64,000 bases of DNA from Daejeonella sp. H1SJ63 (GCF_029360775.1 NZ_JARKMZ010000005.1:96129-160128); one strand, 5' to 3'. Numbered from the stretch's first letter, positions 54,503 through 63,947 are shown. Notes: generated from the letters alone by a model not told the origin. Program-made: numbers and translations.

Positions 54503-55690
54503 ATGTACTCAGTAAGACTAAAAAAAGGAAAAGAAAAAGCAGTTAAGCAAATGCACCCATGGGTGTTCTCAGGAGCAATTGAACATGTCAAGGGCAAACC
54601 TGAAAATGGCGATATTGTTATGGTGACCGATAATAATAATGATTTTCTTGCTTATGGCTTTTATAATAATACTTCACGCGTTGCAGTCAGGCTACTCGAA
54701 TGGAATCTGGAAACTGAGATTAATGAGAACTGGTGGAGAAAAAAGATCAGAACTGCAGTAAAGTTCAGAGAATCATTACATACCGAAGATACAAATACCT
54801 ATCGTTTAATATTCAGTGAAGCCGATTACCTTCCGGGCTTGATTGTTGACCGCTATGCCGATTTTCTTTCTGTACAGATACTGACATCAGGTATCGAAAG
54901 GATTAAACATATTCTATTGGATGAGCTGCAGGATCTTCTGAAACCAAAAGGAATATTTGATCGCAGTGATGCCTCAGCACGCGCTCATGAAGGAATGGAA
55001 GCTTCTTCAGGTGGAATTCTGCTGGGTGCAGAACCTCCTGAATTTGTAAGTGTCAGAGAGAATGGTATTTTTTATCAGGTAAACATTGCTGAAGGTCAGA
55101 AATCAGGATTTTACTGCGATCAGCGCGATAACCGGCGCTTTGTTGCTGAACATGTAAGAGGGAAAAAAGTTCTGGATTGCTTTTCATATTCAGGAGGCTT
55201 CAGCCTTAATGCACTGAGCAAAGGCGCTGCACAGGTAATCAGCGTTGACAGCTCAGCTCTGGCTCTCGAAACCCTTAAACGAAATATGGAGATCAACAGC
55301 TTCAATGATATTCCGCATCAACTGATCCAGTCTGATGTAAACAAACAGCTGCGGGCCTTCAGGGAGTCGAATGAAAAATTCGATTTAATAATACTCGACC
55401 CCCCAAAGTATGCCCCATCGAGATCTGCGCTGACCAAAGCATCAAGAGCCTATAAAGACCTGAACAGAACGGCAATGCTTTTACTTAATGAAGGCGGATT
55501 ACTGGCTACCTATTCCTGCTCAGGAGCAGTCGACCTCAGTCTTTTCAAACAAATCATTGCATGGGCTGCATTGGATGCCGGAAAGGAAGTACAATTTATT
55601 CAGCAATTCTGCCAGCCTGCAGACCACCCTGTGCGTTCATCATTTCCTGAAGGGGAATACCTGAAAGGACTGCTCTGCAGAATTATATAA
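54503..55690 (+). CDS. class I SAM-dependent rRNA methyltransferase (RlmI-like)
   Basis: A 395-residue enzyme with an N-terminal PUA domain (about 1-75), a linker, and a Rossmann methyltransferase domain of the RlmI/RlmK type that methylates cytosine C5 in 23S rRNA. Motifs are GQKSGFYCDQRDNRR, VLDCFSYSGGFSLNALSKGA (SAM binding), ISVDSSALALETLKRN, LDPPKYAPSR (motif IV), and ATYSCSGAVDLSLF with the catalytic-type cysteine. It is monocistronic on the plus strand and convergent with the terC gene, ten bases away. The modified nucleotide is inferred from family only. Confidence 0.87.
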   Translation: MYSVRLKKGKEKAVKQMHPWVFSGAIEHVKGKPENGDIVMVTDNNNDFLAYGFYNNTSRVAVRLLEWNLETEINENWWRKKIRTAVKFRESLHTEDTNTYRLIFSEADYLPGLIVDRYADFLSVQILTSGIERIKHILLDELQDLLKPKGIFDRSDASARAHEGMEASSGGILLGAEPPEFVSVRENGIFYQVNIAEGQKSGFYCDQRDNRRFVAEHVRGKKVLDCFSYSGGFSLNALSKGAAQVISVDSSALALETLKRNMEINSFNDIPHQLIQSDVNKQLRAFRESNEKFDLIILDPPKYAPSRSALTKASRAYKDLNRTAMLLLNEGGLLATYSCSGAVDLSLFKQIIAWAALDAGKEVQFIQQFCQPADHPVRSSFPEGEYLKGLLCRII

Positions 55691-55700
55691 GTACTAAAGA

Positions 55701-56477
55701 CTATTCTTCCTCAGGAACATTATGTAAATGAACAGGTTTTTTGCCCTTGTTCATTCTCAGGTTTAACATTTCCACCAGAACTGAGAATGCCATTGCAAAA
55801 TAGATATACCCTTTTGGAATATGCTGATCAAATCCTTCGGCAAGTAAGGATACCCCGATAAGTAAAAGGAAGGATAATGCCAGCATTTTAACCGTCGGAT
55901 GCCTGTTTACAAAATCACTGATACCTCCTGCGGATAACATCATGACGAAAACCGCAATAACCACCGCTGCAATCATTACCTGAATATGATCAGCCATACC
56001 CACTGCTGTGATTACAGAGTCAAGTGAGAAGACCACATCGAGAAGCAAAATCTGCACGATTACTCCTGAAAAAGTAACTACTGCCTTTCCCTCTTCCTTA
56101 TGTTCCTCTCCTTCGAGCTTGTCGTGGATTTCACTTGTACTTTTATAAATAAGGAATAAACCACCAATAATCAGAATCAGATCACGGCCTGAAATAGCAA
56201 ATTTGTCTAATAATTCTGCATCAGTTAAGCCTATCCAATCGCCCATATTAAACAATGGGCTGGTTAAAGTCATGATCCAGGTTAAAGACAAGAGTAACAG
56301 CACTCTGGTGATCATGGCTAATGCTAATCCCATCTGACGGGCCTTCCTTTGTTTGTGAGCCGGCAACTTGGAAGCCATAATTGAAATAAAAATTATATTA
56401 TCTATCCCAAGTACAATTTCCAGTACTGTCAGAGTAACTAATGATATCCAGATTTCAGGATTTGCTAACCATTCCAT
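55701..56477 (-). CDS. TerC family integral membrane protein
   Basis: A 258-residue protein with seven to eight membrane segments. It starts with the typical PEIWISLVTLTVLEIVLGID and has LLDVVFSLDSVITAVGMADH, both with membrane-embedded acidic residues characteristic of TerC, and a HPTVKMLALSFLLLIG segment. Family members are linked with tellurite resistance and metal (manganese) export during metalation of exoenzymes. No tellurite operon is nearby, so a manganese or general metal role is more likely than tellurite defence. Confidence 0.88.
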   Translation of the reverse strand: MEWLANPEIWISLVTLTVLEIVLGIDNIIFISIMASKLPAHKQRKARQMGLALAMITRVLLLLSLTWIMTLTSPLFNMGDWIGLTDAELLDKFAISGRDLILIIGGLFLIYKSTSEIHDKLEGEEHKEEGKAVVTFSGVIVQILLLDVVFSLDSVITAVGMADHIQVMIAAVVIAVFVMMLSAGGISDFVNRHPTVKMLALSFLLLIGVSLLAEGFDQHIPKGYIYFAMAFSVLVEMLNLRMNKGKKPVHLHNVPEEE

Positions 56478-56520
56478 AGTTTAAAATTTCATCAAAGTAA
56501 GCTAAAAGCTAATAGATTTA

Positions 56521-56555
56521 AAAACAAAAAACCTTCCGCCTCACAGCGAAAGGTT
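56521..56555 (-). terminator. intrinsic terminator of the sigma/anti-sigma/adhesin unit
   Basis: On the minus strand AACCTTTCGC pairs with GCGGAAGGTT (56530-56555) and is followed by a T-rich run (56521-56530). It lies 20 bases after the stop of the gene at 56576. Confidence 0.75.
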
Positions 56556-56575
56556 AGAAACCAATATAAAACGAA

Positions 56576-57790
56576 TTATAAAAATTTAACGCTTCCGTAA
56601 TTTGATTTGATTATGATCCGTGAATCTGAGCCCTTTCCGATGCTCCCTTTATAATTTTTAGTTGGACTCCATTTGGATTTAGAGGAATCATCAATCTTAT
56701 TGATCAGGCTTACCCTTTTATCATCATAATTAAAACCCGCATAGCTTACGGTAACATCAAAATCGAAATCAGCACCCTGTTCTATTCCAAGCGTAAGTCC
56801 TGAATAGGAAGAATTGATTACAAGATTCTTTACATTTTTATCAACCTCATCAATTTTAAATCCACCGGTATAGGCTATATCGAAGGTACCGCCACCGCTA
56901 AGCTGTGCGATTCTGGCGTTGCTGTATCTGATATTTGCATTCAGACCATCTCCCTTTTCGAGGTTTAAACTGCCATATGCGACCGAAAGTCCGCCTTTTG
57001 AAAAGTTGTTGACACTTGCAGAACCATAACTTATCTTAACCTGGTTTAAAGCATTATCAAGCGTACCCGCTGAAAATGAACCGTAAGAGCTGCTGATATT
57101 TACCGGGCCATTAAAATCATCAATTTCTGTACTTCCATATCTGTTGGTAATGTCAAGCGGATTCTTCGCCGGCATATAGATATCATAATTTACCTGTATA
57201 CCTCGCTTTTCCTCCCTGCCACTCCTGATTTTTGACCAGAAATTAACTGAAGTTTTTTCAAAACTGGTTTTATAGCTAATCAGATCTCCACTTCGTGAGT
57301 CAGCAATATGAACACTCTCAAGCAATTGGGCAGCACTGTTCTCGGAAGATTCGTATGCTTTAATTTCAACACTTACCTTAATCTCATTCTTTGCCCAGGT
57401 ATGTACGGCAACTTTGCCATAAAGATTATTGACCGAAAGTTTATCATTCCTGTCGACAGAGTAGGTCTTACTGATCAGCTTTGTTTTCTCAGTCAATCCG
57501 GAATAATCCCCTAATCCGGCCGGTTCAGGAACAGGATATATTTCAACTCCGCTGAATTCTTTTGAAAAGTTATGGGTGGCGGCAACAAAAACATTACCGA
57601 ACTTTTGAAAGTCTATTGTCCTGAGCTCCATACTGACCTTTTTCAGGGCATCAGATATTTCCTTCTCAATATCCTTGCTAAGTTTTTGTGATGCAGAATC
57701 CAGATTTTCGGTCTGCTGAGCAGTGGCAGCCTCTATGAAAAGAAGTGTCAGTGCAAATAATAGCGCCTTTTTAAATATTTTGTGTGTCAT
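56576..57790 (-). CDS. secreted DUF4097-like putative adhesin
   Basis: A 404-residue secreted protein with a signal peptide (about 1-24, ending ATAQQ). A helical N-terminal part (about 25-70) is followed by a repetitive beta-rich body with recurring short NxYGS units (NLYGKVAV, NRYGSTEI, SSYGSFSA, SYGSASVN, AYGSLNL), which suggest a right-handed beta-helix of the DUF4097/DUF2807 type. The function is unknown; such proteins are common downstream of ECF sigma/anti-sigma pairs in this phylum. It overlaps the preceding gene by 20 bases. Confidence 0.7.
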   Translation of the reverse strand: MTHKIFKKALLFALTLLFIEAATAQQTENLDSASQKLSKDIEKEISDALKKVSMELRTIDFQKFGNVFVAATHNFSKEFSGVEIYPVPEPAGLGDYSGLTEKTKLISKTYSVDRNDKLSVNNLYGKVAVHTWAKNEIKVSVEIKAYESSENSAAQLLESVHIADSRSGDLISYKTSFEKTSVNFWSKIRSGREEKRGIQVNYDIYMPAKNPLDITNRYGSTEIDDFNGPVNISSSYGSFSAGTLDNALNQVKISYGSASVNNFSKGGLSVAYGSLNLEKGDGLNANIRYSNARIAQLSGGGTFDIAYTGGFKIDEVDKNVKNLVINSSYSGLTLGIEQGADFDFDVTVSYAGFNYDDKRVSLINKIDDSSKSKWSPTKNYKGSIGKGSDSRIIIKSNYGSVKFL

Positions 57791-58322
57791 TTCTTTGTTC
57801 TTTTTTAACTTGATTAATCTGCTGAATGATATTCAGCTGCTGATTTAATAGTTCGATCTGTATCTCCAGGTTTCTGATCATTGCCTTCACCGTTTCCTCC
57901 TGATTTGGACTTGCGGGAAGATCTTTCTGGAGCTTCGTATAGCTTTCTTCCATTTTTCTGATCTCAGAAGAAAACTCTCTGTACAATTGTGGTTCTTCTT
58001 TCTCAATATGTTTAAGCTCACTTCGTTTAAGATCGATCATTGAAGCATAATGAACCTGTTGTCTGGCAAGCCGGGGGTTAATATTACTTAAATCAACAGA
58101 TTGTTTGTATTGATAATGATAGAACCATAAGCCTGCGAACAGAACAGGAATCAGCACTGCAGCACTTCTGTATAAAATGCTTAAACGAATAACCCGCTCT
58201 TTCTTTCCCTTCTGATTTTCATCAAGTCGTTTCCCGATCCTGTCCCACAGATCTGCTGGAGGTTCGAATTGATCAAAACTCCTTTTGTTATCCCTGACAA
58301 AATTTTCCAGTTTGTCTTTCAT
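57771..58322 (-). CDS. putative membrane-bound anti-sigma factor
   Basis: A 183-residue single-pass protein. A cytoplasmic N-terminus with FEPPADLWDRIGKRLDE (an often-seen anti-sigma-like start) is followed by a membrane helix (about 48-68, ILYRSAAVLIPVLFAGLW) and a long charged coiled coil (about 95-175). It lacks the zinc-binding ZAS motif. Placement directly after an ECF sigma factor and its overlap with the secreted DUF4097-like gene support control of that sigma factor, but this is inferred. Confidence 0.6.
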   Translation of the reverse strand: MKDKLENFVRDNKRSFDQFEPPADLWDRIGKRLDENQKGKKERVIRLSILYRSAAVLIPVLFAGLWFYHYQYKQSVDLSNINPRLARQQVHYASMIDLKRSELKHIEKEEPQLYREFSSEIRKMEESYTKLQKDLPASPNQEETVKAMIRNLEIQIELLNQQLNIIQQINQVKKEQRNDTQNI

Positions 58323-58359
58323 CTTTAACCTCTCCCTGATTCCTGAACCGGAATCTTAA

Positions 58360-58920
58360 TTAATAAGCTATTCCTTTACCCTTTAAAATTTCAATCAGCC
58401 TTCTCCTTGCTCTCATGAACTGAGTTCTTGAAGTGTTTTCGCTAATCCGGAGGATATGCGAGATCTCTTCATGATCATACCCTTCCAGCAGGTACAGCGA
58501 GAGTACGACCCGGTAACCATCCGGAAGCTGATGGATGGCTGCACGTACCTGCTGCACCTGAAGCTCAAGTTCTTCAGTATCGGCTTGTTCTTCCCCGGGT
58601 ATGGATTCAATATCGGCCTCGTCTATAGAAATCAGCTCCATTTTGCGTTTACGCAACTCACTAATTGAACGATTGATCACGATTTGTTTCATCCACATCC
58701 CGAATGTGGTTTCCTGCCTGAAATCTGAGATGCGCGAGAAGGCATCAACAAAAGCCTCCTGTAAAACATCTGCAGCTTCATCTTCGTCGTTGAGAATACG
58801 CATAGCAATATTGAACATGGCCTTTGAATAAAGCCTGTATAATTCACTATATGCTTTTTTACTCCCGTTACGGCATTCGGCCACAAGGTCAAAATGCTGA
58901 TCTACGTAAACAGCTTCCAA
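58360..58920 (-). CDS. ECF-type RNA polymerase sigma factor
   Basis: A sigma-70 region 2 plus region 4 protein. Region 2 covers YSELYRLYSKAMFNIAMRIL through EAADVLQEAFVDAFSRI and MWMKQIVINRSISELRKRK; region 4 has LPDGYRVVLSLYLLEGYDHEEIS and the HTH ILRISENTSRTQFMRARRRL. The open frame extends to a GTG at 59013, but its first 31 residues look unlike any sigma N-terminus; I place the start at the TTG at 58920, giving 187 residues. It heads a unit with the putative anti-sigma and the adhesin-like gene. Confidence 0.87.
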   Translation of the reverse strand: MEAVYVDQHFDLVAECRNGSKKAYSELYRLYSKAMFNIAMRILNDEDEAADVLQEAFVDAFSRISDFRQETTFGMWMKQIVINRSISELRKRKMELISIDEADIESIPGEEQADTEELELQVQQVRAAIHQLPDGYRVVLSLYLLEGYDHEEISHILRISENTSRTQFMRARRRLIEILKGKGIAY

Positions 58921-59054
58921 ATTTTTACGTGTTTCTTGACTTAATAGACGCCGGATATTTTCGGGCGTTGCATCTACAGATGAAAAAAAAAATAAAAAAT
59001 GTATTCTAATCACACTATTTCGGGAACAGCGTAAATATTAATAAGCAGACTCTA

Positions 59055-59606
59055 TTATAAATCTACTAAAAACGAATCTATTGCTCTGATTGCATTTTGA
59101 AGTCTTTCCTGGTCTGAGCCGGAAATAAGAGTATATCTGGCTTTAAGTTCAGCCAGCTCCTTGTGCCATACCTCCATAAAATGCTCACGCAAATGTGGAA
59201 AATCGCGAAGAGGATCCTCTTCCCAGGGGAGGTCAATATTCATCAAAAGATAAAGGTCATAAGTATGATCGGGGAGTTTTTCAAGTACTTCCGACGGCGA
59301 TTGCCCGAACATATGATCACTCCATATTTTCACGGTAATAAAAGTAGTATCACAAATAAGAATCCTGTTGGCCTGATGTTTCAATTCATTTTCGAGCTGA
59401 AGTTGCCCTCTGAACATATTGATCTCATCTTCCCAGGTACATGACTCAGTCAGTTTTTCGCAATACCCGCGGGCATATTCGGGCACCCACACCGTTTGAT
59501 AATGATTGGCAAGCTGTGCTGAAATAGTTGATTTACCTGTCGACTCGGGTCCAACCACAGCTATCCTGATCAATTTATGCCCGATATTTTGCCTGCTATC
59601 TTCCAT
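59055..59606 (-). CDS. NadR-type ATP-binding kinase domain protein (ribosylnicotinamide kinase-like)
   Basis: A 183-residue P-loop protein with Walker A GPESTGKST (19-27) and the segments VWVPEYARGYCEKL and ICDTTFITVKIWSD, which match the C-terminal kinase domain of NadR. It should phosphorylate nicotinamide riboside to NMN in the cytoplasm. The N-terminal adenylyltransferase domain of full NadR is absent. It lies 12 bases after pnuC, and the pair forms an uptake-and-trapping route for nicotinamide riboside. Confidence 0.85.
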   Translation of the reverse strand: MEDSRQNIGHKLIRIAVVGPESTGKSTISAQLANHYQTVWVPEYARGYCEKLTESCTWEDEINMFRGQLQLENELKHQANRILICDTTFITVKIWSDHMFGQSPSEVLEKLPDHTYDLYLLMNIDLPWEEDPLRDFPHLREHFMEVWHKELAELKARYTLISGSDQERLQNAIRAIDSFLVDL

Positions 59607-59618
59607 TTGTATCGCCTA

Positions 59619-60236
59619 CTATGATGCAGAATTTAACATATCCTGCTTCAATTCCTTCTTCCAGTCAATATAACCAATAGTAGCTATGATAATATACAAT
59701 GCATACATCCCTGCGGTTAAATGCAGGTCTTTAGAAATATAAACCCCTACATAGATAATATCAACAAATATCCATATCAGCCAGTTCTCAATAACCTTTC
59801 TGGCAAGCAGTAATTGGGCAACCAGACTGCAAGCCGTACAAAAACTGTCGAGATAAGGAAAAGAGGCATCAGTACCCTGATAAAGAAATGTGCCTAATGC
59901 AACAGTAAATATCAACACAGTGATAAATGAAATCAGGCTTTCCCTGAAGCTGATATGACTCACCGGAACCTTTAACTGCTGATCGGGTTTTTTACTCCAG
60001 AAATACCATCCATAAATATTCATGATCAGAAAATAAATCTGCAGACCTGCATCAGCATATAATTTAGCCTCCGTAAATATGATAACATAGATCAGCACAC
60101 TGATTATTGCCAGGGGCCAGCTCCATATCTTATTTTTTGCAGCTAAATAAACGCAAAGAATCCCTGTAATTACGCCTAGCGTTTCCAGTATACTCTGAGC
60201 TTTAAACCAGTCGCCAACAAGGGAAAGTAAAATCAT
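59619..60236 (-). CDS. pnuC: nicotinamide riboside transporter
   Basis: A 205-residue membrane protein with about seven helices. Family motifs seen are LGVITGILCVYLAAKNKIW, NIYGWYFWSKK, and NWLIWIFVDIIYVGVYISK, with the tryptophans and asparagines lining the facilitator pore. PnuC transports nicotinamide riboside by facilitated diffusion, made one-way by phosphorylation through the adjacent kinase. A thiamine-type PnuT is possible in general, but the NadR-like partner makes nicotinamide riboside much more likely. No TPP riboswitch is visible. Confidence 0.9.
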   Translation of the reverse strand: MILLSLVGDWFKAQSILETLGVITGILCVYLAAKNKIWSWPLAIISVLIYVIIFTEAKLYADAGLQIYFLIMNIYGWYFWSKKPDQQLKVPVSHISFRESLISFITVLIFTVALGTFLYQGTDASFPYLDSFCTACSLVAQLLLARKVIENWLIWIFVDIIYVGVYISKDLHLTAGMYALYIIIATIGYIDWKKELKQDMLNSAS

Positions 60237-60261
60237 TATTCCAAAGATACGCTTCTGTTAA

Positions 60262-60792
60262 CTATCTGGCAGTTGCCGGTGAGGCATCCAGACTAAGGCT
60301 GGTCTTTAAGGTGATATCCGTAGCAAGCTCCTCGCGAAGTTCATATTCCATTCTAAGCCTGACCGTAGATCCTTTAATATATTCATCAAGCAGGGTTTTG
60401 ATGTCTGCATCGAGCAAAAGGCTTCCGGCAGTTGAAGCAGGAACATCACTGGAAGCTGCAATCAAATGTTCTCTATAACTATCGCCTCTTGAAATATAAA
60501 TTTTAATTGATTTGAAAACTCTGAGACTCTGGCTTACAGGCGAACTCACATCAAGCCTGACAGACGACAGACGAACATCTTTAATCGCAGAAGTATTGGA
60601 TGTTTGTCCGGTTAATATCTGATCAAAACTGCTGGCCATAGCACTAACAGATTGTATAGCTCCGGGCTTTATGCCGGCCGGGATAGACATTGTTGCAGTA
60701 TAAGGGAAGGTAGAACGCACCAGTGACTGCACTGCTGCACAGCCTTCGAGAATTAAACTTATTGCCAGAATGACTAAAAAGGGTCTTTTCAT
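60262..60792 (-). CDS. lipoprotein of unknown function
   Basis: A protein of about 176 residues from the ATG at 60792, with lipoprotein signal MKRPFLVILAISLILEGC. The body is a beta-rich domain resembling, in pattern only, outer-membrane lipoproteins with a paired-strand fold; no family was recognised. An open frame continues upstream to an ATG at 60840, but its first 16 residues are charged and unlike a signal. It lies 25 bases before pnuC on the same strand, so it may belong to the nicotinamide riboside uptake unit. Confidence 0.65.
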   Translation of the reverse strand: MKRPFLVILAISLILEGCAAVQSLVRSTFPYTATMSIPAGIKPGAIQSVSAMASSFDQILTGQTSNTSAIKDVRLSSVRLDVSSPVSQSLRVFKSIKIYISRGDSYREHLIAASSDVPASTAGSLLLDADIKTLLDEYIKGSTVRLRMEYELREELATDITLKTSLSLDASPATAR

Positions 60793-60974
60793 GTTACATG
60801 TTATCTTAAATTTCCTTAATCTGTTTATAGAATTGATCACCGATCAAATATCATTCCATTGAATATTCTCAGGGTAAATAAACAATTGTATGCATTTTTA
60901 TAATTAAATGACACAATGAGTTCAGTTTCATTCACCTTTTTTAAAAAATCAGGCTGAAATAGCATAAAAATATA

Positions 60975-60982
60975 TAACTTTG
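60975..60982 (+). promoter_or_regulatory. carB promoter -7 box
   Basis: TAACTTTG matches TAnnTTTG, about 88 bases upstream of the carB ATG. The -33 element is weak (CTG near 60954). Confidence 0.55.
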
Positions 60983-61069
60983 CATCCCGACAAAACAGAC
61001 GGGATTTTTGTTCTCACAGCATAGCAATCTCCATTTTTGTTTCGTCAAATTTGAATCCACAGAAGAACT

Positions 61070-63886
61070 ATGCCATTAGATACTTCCATCCGCTCAGTCC
61101 TGATCATCGGTTCAGGACCAATCATTATCGGTCAGGCCTGCGAATTTGATTATGCAGGATCACAGGCTGCTCTTTCATTAAAAGACGAAGGAATTAAAGT
61201 TTCCATTATCAACTCTAACCCTGCCACCATCATGACAGATAAGGTTATTGCTGATCATGTTTATTTGCTTCCTTTAACCTGTGAAAGTATTGAACAGATA
61301 CTCACTGAACAGAAAATCGATGCTGTACTGCCAACTATGGGCGGGCAAACCGCTCTTAACTTATGTAAAGAGGCTGAAGAAAGAGGTATCTGGGAAAAGC
61401 ACGGTGTAAGAATCGTAGGTGTTGATATTGCCGCAATTGAAAAAACTGAAAACCGTGAAGAATTCCGTAAGCTGATGGTTGAAATTGGAGTAGGGGTTGC
61501 CCCATCCAAAATTGCCAATTCTTTCCTTGAAGGTAAAGAAGCTGCACAGGAGATTGGTTTTCCATTAGTAATTCGTCCTTCTTACACTCTTGGAGGAACA
61601 GGGGGCGGTTTTGTTCATAAAAAAGAAGATTTTGATCAGGCTCTTAGCCGCGGTTTACAGGCATCTCCTACACATGAGGTTTTGGTTGAAAAAGCTGTTT
61701 TAGGCTGGAAAGAATATGAGCTCGAACTATTACGCGACGGAAATGACAATGTGATCATTATCTGTTCGATCGAAAACTTCGATCCTATGGGTATCCACAC
61801 AGGTGATTCGATTACGGTTGCTCCGGCAATGACATTAAGCGACCGCTGTTACCAGGAAATGCGTAATCAGGCTATCCTCATGATGCGTTCTATAGGTAAT
61901 TTCGCAGGCGGATGTAACGTACAGTTCTCTGTTGATCCTGTTACTGAAGATATTATCGCAATTGAGATTAACCCAAGAGTTTCCCGCTCATCTGCTCTTG
62001 CATCAAAGGCAACAGGTTATCCAATCGCGAAGATCGCATCGAAATTAGCTATCGGCTATAACCTTGATGAAATTGAAAATCAGATCACAAAAACAACCTC
62101 AGCTTATTTTGAGCCTACTCTTGACTATGTGATCGTTAAAATACCACGCTGGAATTTTGATAAATTCAAAGGTGCCAATACAGAACTGGGATTACAGATG
62201 AAGTCGGTAGGTGAAGTTATGGCTATTGGCCGTACCTTTATTGAAGCACTTCAAAAAGCCTGTCAGAGTTTAGAAACCAACCGTTTAGGCCTGGGAGCTG
62301 ATGGCAGACAAAGCAGAGACATTGAAGAGATCATGCAAAGTCTTGAGCATCCAAGCTGGGATCGTCTGTTCCATGTGAAGGATGCACTGAGCCTTGGGGT
62401 TCCGATGGAGTCTGTCCGTAAAGTCACTAAAATCGATAAATGGTTCCTGGTACAGATTATGGAACTGGTGAATCTTGAAACCGAGCTGAAGCGTTATTCT
62501 TTAAATAATATTCCAACTGATTTCTTCATAACACTGAAGCAAAAAGGCTATGCAGATGCACAGATTGCCTGGTTACTTGGCAATGTTACTGAAGATGATG
62601 TTTACGAAAGACGTAAAGAACTGGGCATTCGCAGAGTATACAAAATGGTTGATACCTGTGCTGCCGAGTTCCCTGCTAAAACTCCGTACTTCTATTCTAC
62701 TTTCGAAGATGAAAATGAGTCGATTGTAAGTGACAGAAAAAAGATTATCGTACTCGGTTCAGGTCCTAACCGTATTGGTCAGGGTATTGAATTCGATTAC
62801 TCATGCGTTCACGGATTACTTGCAGCTAAAGAAGCAGGCTTTGAGGCGATCATGGTTAACTGTAACCCTGAAACTGTTTCAACCGATTTCAACATGGCTG
62901 ATAAATTATACTTCGAGCCGGTATTCTGGGAGCATGTTCGCGAAATCATTGACCTTGAGAAACCTGAAGGTGTAATTGTTCAGCTGGGTGGTCAGACGGC
63001 CCTGAAGATGGCTGAGAAACTGCATGAAAAAGGCATTAAAATCATCGGATCATCGTTCGACAGCATGGATATTGCTGAAGACCGTGGTCGTTTCTCTGAC
63101 CTTTTGAAAGAGATGGATATTCCTTACCCACTTTATGGAGTAGCCGAAAGTGCTGAAGAAGCTCTTGAAGTAGCACATAAAGTTGGATACCCTGTACTGG
63201 TTCGTCCGAGCTATGTATTAGGAGGCCAGGGTATGAGTATTGTAATCAATGATGAAGACCTGGAAAAAGCGGTAGTTAAATTATTAAGAAATCTACCGGG
63301 CAACCGTGTTCTGATTGATCATTTCCTTGACAGAGCTGAAGAGGCTGAATCTGACTCTATCTCAGACGGAGAAGACTGCCATATCATTGGTTTAATGGAA
63401 CATATCGAACCGGCAGGTATTCACTCAGGCGACTCATATGCGGTTCTGCCTCCGTTCAATCTATCTGAAAAGGTAATCGGATTGATGGAAGAGTACAGTA
63501 AACGTATTGCCAAAGCATTGAATGTACGCGGTTTACTGAACATTCAATTTGCTATCAAAGACGAAAAAGTATACGTAATCGAAGCAAATCCGAGAGCTTC
63601 GAGAACTGTTCCTTTCATCGCTAAAGCATATGATGTTCCATATATCAATATTGCAACCAAGATTATGCTTGGCACTCATAAACTGAAGGATTTTAAAATC
63701 GAACGTAAGCTTGTAGGATATGCTATCAAGGAACCTGTTTTCTCATTCGATAAATTCCCGGAAGTTAAGAAAGAATTAGGCCCCGAGATGAAATCTACCG
63801 GAGAAGCGATCCGCTTTATACGCGACCTCGAAGATCCTTATTTCAGACATCTGTACAAAGAAAAATCAATGTATCTGTCTAAATAA
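61070..63886 (+). CDS. carB: carbamoyl-phosphate synthase large subunit
   Basis: A 938-residue enzyme making carbamoyl phosphate for pyrimidine and arginine synthesis. Two homologous ATP-grasp halves are evident, each starting with an N-terminal Rossmann segment (VLIIGSGPIIIGQACEFDYA near 10, IIVLGSGPNRIGQGIEFDYS near 560) and containing RPSYTLGG or RPSYVLGGQG and INPRVSRSSALASKATGYPI or ANPRASRTVPF. Compared with E. coli CarB (1073 residues), the C-terminal MGS-like allosteric domain is missing, so feedback by UMP or ornithine through that domain is not expected. This short form is, as I recall, usual in this phylum. carA is not in the window. Confidence 0.96.
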   Translation: MPLDTSIRSVLIIGSGPIIIGQACEFDYAGSQAALSLKDEGIKVSIINSNPATIMTDKVIADHVYLLPLTCESIEQILTEQKIDAVLPTMGGQTALNLCKEAEERGIWEKHGVRIVGVDIAAIEKTENREEFRKLMVEIGVGVAPSKIANSFLEGKEAAQEIGFPLVIRPSYTLGGTGGGFVHKKEDFDQALSRGLQASPTHEVLVEKAVLGWKEYELELLRDGNDNVIIICSIENFDPMGIHTGDSITVAPAMTLSDRCYQEMRNQAILMMRSIGNFAGGCNVQFSVDPVTEDIIAIEINPRVSRSSALASKATGYPIAKIASKLAIGYNLDEIENQITKTTSAYFEPTLDYVIVKIPRWNFDKFKGANTELGLQMKSVGEVMAIGRTFIEALQKACQSLETNRLGLGADGRQSRDIEEIMQSLEHPSWDRLFHVKDALSLGVPMESVRKVTKIDKWFLVQIMELVNLETELKRYSLNNIPTDFFITLKQKGYADAQIAWLLGNVTEDDVYERRKELGIRRVYKMVDTCAAEFPAKTPYFYSTFEDENESIVSDRKKIIVLGSGPNRIGQGIEFDYSCVHGLLAAKEAGFEAIMVNCNPETVSTDFNMADKLYFEPVFWEHVREIIDLEKPEGVIVQLGGQTALKMAEKLHEKGIKIIGSSFDSMDIAEDRGRFSDLLKEMDIPYPLYGVAESAEEALEVAHKVGYPVLVRPSYVLGGQGMSIVINDEDLEKAVVKLLRNLPGNRVLIDHFLDRAEEAESDSISDGEDCHIIGLMEHIEPAGIHSGDSYAVLPPFNLSEKVIGLMEEYSKRIAKALNVRGLLNIQFAIKDEKVYVIEANPRASRTVPFIAKAYDVPYINIATKIMLGTHKLKDFKIERKLVGYAIKEPVFSFDKFPEVKKELGPEMKSTGEAIRFIRDLEDPYFRHLYKEKSMYLSK

Positions 63887-63947
63887 GCGAAAAGCTGAAA
63901 GAGTGAAGTCAAAAGGCCTGTAGTATTAATCGAGGGCACTGAAAAAG

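Noticed and set aside
58921..59013. N-terminal extension of the sigma factor from the GTG at 59013
   Set aside because: The residues are hydrophobic then charged with no sigma-like pattern; family proteins begin near the TTG at 58920.
60236..60262. TPP or NAD riboswitch upstream of pnuC
   Set aside because: The gap to the preceding gene is only about 25 bases, too short for a riboswitch, and nothing similar is seen upstream of the lipoprotein gene.
60984..61009. ATCCCG...CGGGAT hairpin followed by T residues before carB, like an attenuator
   Set aside because: Its left arm overlaps the expected transcription start just after the TAACTTTG box, so a transcript would not contain the full stem.
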